Part shown: positions 58,916 through 64,000 of the stretch, piece by piece
Numbering within the stretch: position 1 is the first letter of the stretch
Layout of the letters: every line of letters starts with the position of its first letter
Source: Cladophialophora immunda
Lineage: Eukaryota > Ascomycota > Eurotiomycetes > Chaetothyriales > Herpotrichiellaceae
DNA: 64,000 nt
NCBI RefSeq assembly: GCF_000835495.1
Contig: NW_015622543.1
Location: 5,981,965-6,045,964 of the forward strand
Direction of reading: 5' to 3'
Notes under the pieces: generated by a model
The model's input: only the letters and a program-made list of their open reading frames with translations
The model's database searches: none
What the model was told of the DNA's origin: nothing
Program-made: the position numbers and the translations under genes

Positions 58916-61900
58916 TGCGGTATCTTACTTATAGGGGCTACACTTTTACGGTACCCCTTTCTTTTAGTAAGGATCATAATAAGGTATTGACCCTACTATA
59001 GATTAAGGCTTAGCCCTCTTCCTAGGTAAAACAATATACGTATCGATAGGATCATATCGGTAAATAATATAATGTAAGGGAAATCAGCTAACGGTAATAG
59101 CCTACTACTAATGTAAGCTCTTCCTCTCCTACTACATAAATAATAGCTTAATAGAGATATAAAGCGGAGGTATTCTTACGGACGTAGTGCCCTCGATATA
59201 ATTTCAGTCCTTTTTTCATCGTACTCAATATATTAACCTCCTCTTACCTAGGTTTCAAAAACTTCGATGACTATCCTTAAGATACCTAATCTATTAACTT
59301 CTAATCCTTCCTAATCGACTTCTAAAGATTCTACTTTAGCTCTATCTACGCTAGATAGAACTGGATCGATGATAGGCTTGACTAGCTAAAGCTTATCAAT
59401 AGTAACTAATATCTTAGGTCTCTTAACTAACGCTATAAAGCTAATACTAAGTAAAGAGGATAAAGGTATATTACCTTTATAGCATTTAAGAAAACCTAAG
59501 CTAATAAGTTTTGTAGAACTCTTAGATAAGTTTTTTAATACGGGTCTTAAGTAGTTATCTTATATATATCTTTTTTAACACTAGTTAGAACTGTAAATCT
59601 AAGTAATAGCCCTAGTTAGAAGTAATAGCTAAGAATTCCTACCTCTTCGATAAGTAAAGTAATAGACTAACGTAAGCGTAGATAAGTAGAGGACGGTAAA
59701 GAAATATAGACGACTAATAAAGATAAATAAGTTACCTATAGTAAAACCTAATTCCATTTAAATAGTCGTAGTAAGCTCCCCCTACTAAGGATTATAGATA
59801 ATCTATGTAATTAGACTCTCACGATAGTTAACTATTACTAGAGTTCCTATATTAATACCTTTATTACGGAGTTCTATTAGATTCTTAAACTTAATTACTA
59901 CCTCCCTTAGTTTATTCTCCTAAGTAAATGAGAAATACATAGTAACGAAGGATATAAATAGCGAAATCCTCATTAGGTAACCCGTAGTTCTATTCCCTAG
60001 GGAGGTAAGGTTACCGGTCCTATTAAGCGTTACCTATACCTTCCTACTTAGTCTATATTAAAGTCAGTTTAAGAGTTAGAGGTACGTATAGTAGGCTTAA
60101 GCATTAGAAAGTTACGCATTTATTACCAGTTAAGATATTCTCCAAATGTTAAATGTATAAATATCCTAAACTATATCGACGACTTTCGCGCTTAATGTTA
60201 ATATAATAGTTTTATTCTATATCGAGCCCCCGAATAGGAGAAGTAGATCGTATAAAGATATCGTCTTATTAAGTCCATATTAAATATTAAGTTATTCAAC
60301 TATAGAAGGGTAGTAGAGATACCTAGTCTCTCTATAATCTATTATAGCGAATGTGAAGCCTTTATTAACTACGACTTTATGGTTTTTACTAATAGTGTAA
60401 CCCGTAGTAGATAGATCTAATATTTTTACAGGAAGTAAAGTTAGGAAGGAGATCGATACTAGGATATTTCCAGAAATAAGATATTATTTAGTAAAATAAG
60501 TTCGAGTTGTTAAAGTTTTGTTTTATTTCATATTAACGCCGAAAGGCGACTACATTAGATAATATATATCTATATCCTAACTAAATATATCTATACCGGG
60601 TGCCTAAGAATATAAGGACGATACATCTTATATACCTAGGGAGGCCTAACCTCGTTCTCCTACTTATTAGACTATATCTTCGCGGACCCTCGATCTATAA
60701 GGAGTTAAAATATAGTATAGTATAAACGCTAGCTAGATGGCTCATCCCCACTTCGAATTTTAATACGTAATGTTTTATACTAGAGGCTAAAATGATGATT
60801 AAAGTCTAGCCCTTATATAATAAGGAGGATCTACCATACTTTATTAGATTTATTCCCCTTCTTAATTGGAGAAGTTAGCTTTAGTAAGGGCTAATATCTA
60901 CTTCATCCTTATTTAGAGTCGTCTAACAGAGGGTTATTAAGAAAACTTAATGTATGTCGGTATTCGTAAGGTAATAACTAGGCCGATTATAAATTTACCC
61001 TACTATAGTAGTAGGGCTTAGAATCTCTAGACCGAATTCCAGTCTAAAAAAGACATAAGATGAACCCGAAATCCCAAACCGCGCTCGTTAGCTTCTAGTA
61101 AACTAGTCACCCTTCCTTTTTTTTTTTTTTATACTTAGTCTTTTTCTCCCGATACTCGAATCCACGCTAAGCTAACTAGGGCGGTCACATGATATAGGTA
61201 GCTAGAACGGGCTTATACTTCAATAGTATAGTCCGATTCCGACATAGACTAATAGTGTATCAATAGCGAGAATAGAAGTCACTAAAATCGACCCCGGGAT
61301 CGCGGACATTATTAAAGACCTAACGGAGTTTACGCGTTAAACATCATATGAGCCATATACCTATGAAAAGTATAGAATTGAAATTCCTAGCGTAGAGACG
61401 TACAGTAAGGAGACTAAACTATAGCCGCATATAAAGTCTTTCTTATAGAAGTTTTCCACCTTATTCTAGCTAATACGCGGATACTCCCCTATGTAAGCGA
61501 GAGGAGTAAACTAGCTAACTAACGCTATACCACTTAGGATTACTCACCTAGAGAACCGGACTCTCCTCTTCAACCCCGTAGATTTTTAATTCAAATTACT
61601 CCTCCCGTCAGTCTCCCGATCTTCGGCCATTCCTCCGTCATTTTCCCACTAGTGCGCCTAATGTCTATTAATAGGATTTTTATGGACTTAGGGTCATATA
61701 GCTTCGTTAAAGACTTTACTTCGATCGAACCCGTACTAGGCATAGCCAGTAGTGGACGGTTTATCTATTTCGTGTGCACTCGGTAGGATAAGCGATTAGG
61801 TTAGATAAACAGAAAGCATATGCTTAGTTAGTTGTGGATATGAGTCCTGAGTCAATCCTTATATAAACCATATATTACTGTGGTTAACTAAATTTATGGC

Positions 61901-62788
61901 CGTAATACCTATCGCGAATGATCGCACATAGTTAATAAGGGCATCACATAAATCCTATTACTTAACGGCTAGTGCCCGCAGACCCTAGTTATCCAGATGC
62001 TCTATCGCTCGATTATGTTATGGGCCCTTTTTTAGTACTCTCCATTCCTAGCTAAATATTATTAGCCTAGTAAATACGAGTAAAGGCGGTCTGGGGGGTA
62101 AAACGGATAAATCATGCCCTAGGCTTATTCCTATGACGATTATGATCCCCTTACCTAAATTATTCTACTATACGGTGTAGCGTGACCTAGCCTTCCGCTA
62201 TAAGTCTACCCTAGTCAGAACATCCTTACTATTCGAGTCTCGAGGAGAATTCATCAATTATGCTAATTATTGGGCGATAGCCTCGATCGGCGTGTTGAGC
62301 CTTTTGCAAATTTCTTCGAAAACTATCAGGTTAATACGCCGTAAAATGGTAGCTTGAGCACCCATATCTTCCAACGTTATAATTTAGTAACCCATTTGTA
62401 CGGCTAGATAGCTAGTGACCTAGGTTAGTATATAGTAGATCGATATAAAAGTTTCGGGGTTCTATACCTATGATTATCAATCTGGATAGTTTAGGAGGTT
62501 AAGCGTATCAAAGTCCAGACCAGTAAAGTTATATACCTTTTCCTAATTATCGGCTCTCTTACGTCGCACCTCGAAGTCCAATTTCTACTTTAGCTCCTTA
62601 TTTTTGTCGAGTATATTATAAATCTACCTTAGGTATTCGTTTAGAGTTAACTAATCTATCTTTATTCGTAAGGGAGTAAGGTAGCTTAGTACTAGGGAAG
62701 AAGAAGGTGTAGTTAGGGAGGAGAGATTACGAACTTTTATTAAACTTATAACTCAGTCCTAATAAGGAGGAGGCGATAGGGTTCCCTT

Positions 62789-62852
62789 CCCTTCCCTAAT
62801 TAAGCGTACTAAAAGTGTACGCGCACTTTTAGTACGCTTAATTAGGGAAGGG
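62789..62852. repeat. Perfect 29-bp inverted repeat (hairpin)
   Basis: Arms 62789-62817 and 62824-62852 are exactly complementary and separated by 6 bp (tacgcg). The arm starts cccttccctaattaagcg. It has no coding role. Perfect pairing inside a heavily mutated block suggests a recent origin, for example abutting terminal inverted repeats of a small transposon. Confidence 0.85.
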
Positions 62853-64000
62853 TTATTTTATCGGTGCGTATCCATTGGTTTTATATGCCATCCCTACGCG
62901 GCCCTATTCACCTTCCCCTCGATAAATGTCTAGGTTAGAGCGCCACGTTAGAGCAGACGTCAAGCAGCCCACTCGGCCTAGTTTACTAATTCCGTATGTA
63001 TCAGGACTGAGATCATGTATCCCAGCGAGGTAGTGGGATAAAGGAACTAGCATCGCGCATGCGACAAGCCTACTATATATTATACGTTGATATGATGCGG
63101 CTCGCGTCTAGCATTTCCACTTCGGTATCCCTAAGTCTTATATTGTAGCTCCGTACGCTTTCTACACGCTTTCTGATTACTTTTTCCATCCCTTAGGGAG
63201 ATATAAGCACGTAGGATTTCACCGCTATCGTTTTTCGATTACCCCGTTTCTATGCTCACCGGTTTCGGCATTTCTCATTACGTTGTCTACTTTGATATCT
63301 GCTACTCTATAGCGCCTATACAAACCCCCTGCCTAGTCACAGGACGATATGACATCCCCCTGGTCGAATTTGCACGGAGAGTCGTAGCTCCGCTTAGGAC
63401 TTAGTACAATCCTTCACTAGGGAATGCATAGTCGTCTCTTTCAGGTAAGCTACATAGTCTCTACCGCCTGCATCAATTACATTAGCGCTACATGTTAGGA
63501 GCCCATAATATCCTGACGCTAATCTAATGTTTAAATAGTCGCTCCGGCCTCCCACCGTTAGTCCACTCAATCCATCCGCTCATCTAGCTAGATTAAAAGT
63601 TTATCCTAATTTCAAATCAGGCCTGATAGCGAGACACGAGCAGTAAGATATAGTAATCCGACACTTCTCTTTTCTCTAGCACCTTTAACTAAGTAGTCTT
63701 TCTATCCGGATACGGCATCCTTTGGGCAATTTACGCTTTTTTATACGTATAGACCGCGCGAGGTTCGCGTCCTACTAACGCGAAGAAAGGACCGTATTCA
63801 CAGTGGCGGCATTACATTACCGGTGGACTGATCCTAAAGGAAGGGAGCGTTTTGCTACGACTTCTAAGTAATGGTTAGATATGGTTAGGTTTTAGGGCCC
63901 ACCAATCCAAGAGGTGCCTATCCAAAATGTGGTTCATTATCCTACCCAGACTAATGATTGCTCCCCATACAAAATGTATGGAGACCCTAACCCTAGTCTT

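Larger units (their letters stand above)
29356..64000. other. RIP-mutated heterochromatin-like block
   Basis: From the TfdA-like stop codon to the right edge the sequence is rich in TpA and retains CpG, while CpA and TpG are scarce. Homologous reading frames inside it are interrupted almost only by TAG and TAA where CAG, CAA or TGG is expected. This is the signature of repeat-induced point mutation. Apart from the relics listed separately I recognise nothing in 29356-30004, 30426-31161, 32776-36007, 36714-38815, 40331-41805, 42658-43524, 45223-45834, 47495-49645, 51307-53245, 54200-58644, 58916-62788 and 62853-64000. These contain pyrimidine-rich tracts, short homopolymers (a 12-C run near 33154, a 14-T run near 61117) and further decayed frames too mutated to name. 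Confidence 0.9.

Noticed and set aside
61140..61190. tRNA-like words (A-box- and B-box-like) on the minus strand
   Set aside because: The two boxes are almost adjacent and no cloverleaf can be drawn.

Overview
The window is genomic DNA of a filamentous ascomycete (Pezizomycotina). Genes carry several 46-121 bp introns with GTRNGT donors, CTRAY-type branch sites and YAG acceptors. Regulators are of the fungal Zn2Cys6/C2H2 class. The right half shows heavy repeat-induced point mutation (RIP): CpA/TpG are depleted, TpA is very high, and CAG/CAA/TGG codons have become TAG/TAA. No genus can be named from the sequence alone. All exon models below were read by hand from splice signals and reading-frame continuity; there are no transcript data.

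Left half (1-29355) is a dense gene cluster that looks like an oxidative catabolic or tailoring locus for an aromatic or aryl-ether compound. In order: partial cupin protein (-), LigB-type extradiol dioxygenase (+), fungal ALDH-like protein lacking its catalytic residues (-), S15/CocE-like alpha/beta hydrolase (-), C2H2+Zn2Cys6 activator (-), divergently transcribed regulator without a zinc domain (+), TfdB/phenol-hydroxylase-type FAD monooxygenase (+), quinone-oxidoreductase-type MDR (+), decayed SDR (+), zinc MDR of the butanediol/sorbitol dehydrogenase type (-), decayed Zn2Cys6 regulator (-), MFS sugar-porter-type transporter (+), metal-dependent cyclase/kynurenine-formamidase-like enzyme (-), and TfdA/TauD-type Fe(II)/2-oxoglutarate dioxygenase (+). 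A TfdA-like ether-cleaving or hydroxylating enzyme, a TfdB-like ring hydroxylase, an extradiol ring-cleavage enzyme, hydrolases and dehydrogenases, a transporter and local regulators make a coherent import, hydroxylation, ring-opening and oxidation set. The substrate is unknown and the pathway is inference.

Right half (29356-64000) contains almost no intact coding sequence. It is a RIP-mutated block starting right after the stop codon of the TfdA-like gene. It holds a 416-bp solo LTR with a perfect 5-bp target-site duplication, a second more mutated copy of that LTR, a Gypsy reverse transcriptase/RNase H relic, a 39-bp minisatellite, and a perfect 29-bp-arm hairpin. It also holds a series of non-transposon genes killed only by nonsense changes while their frames survive: a Baeyer-Villiger monooxygenase, a lipoxygenase, an MFS drug/H+ antiporter-type transporter, and several unrecognised reading frames. 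This looks like a fossil metabolic cluster silenced by RIP next to a living one.
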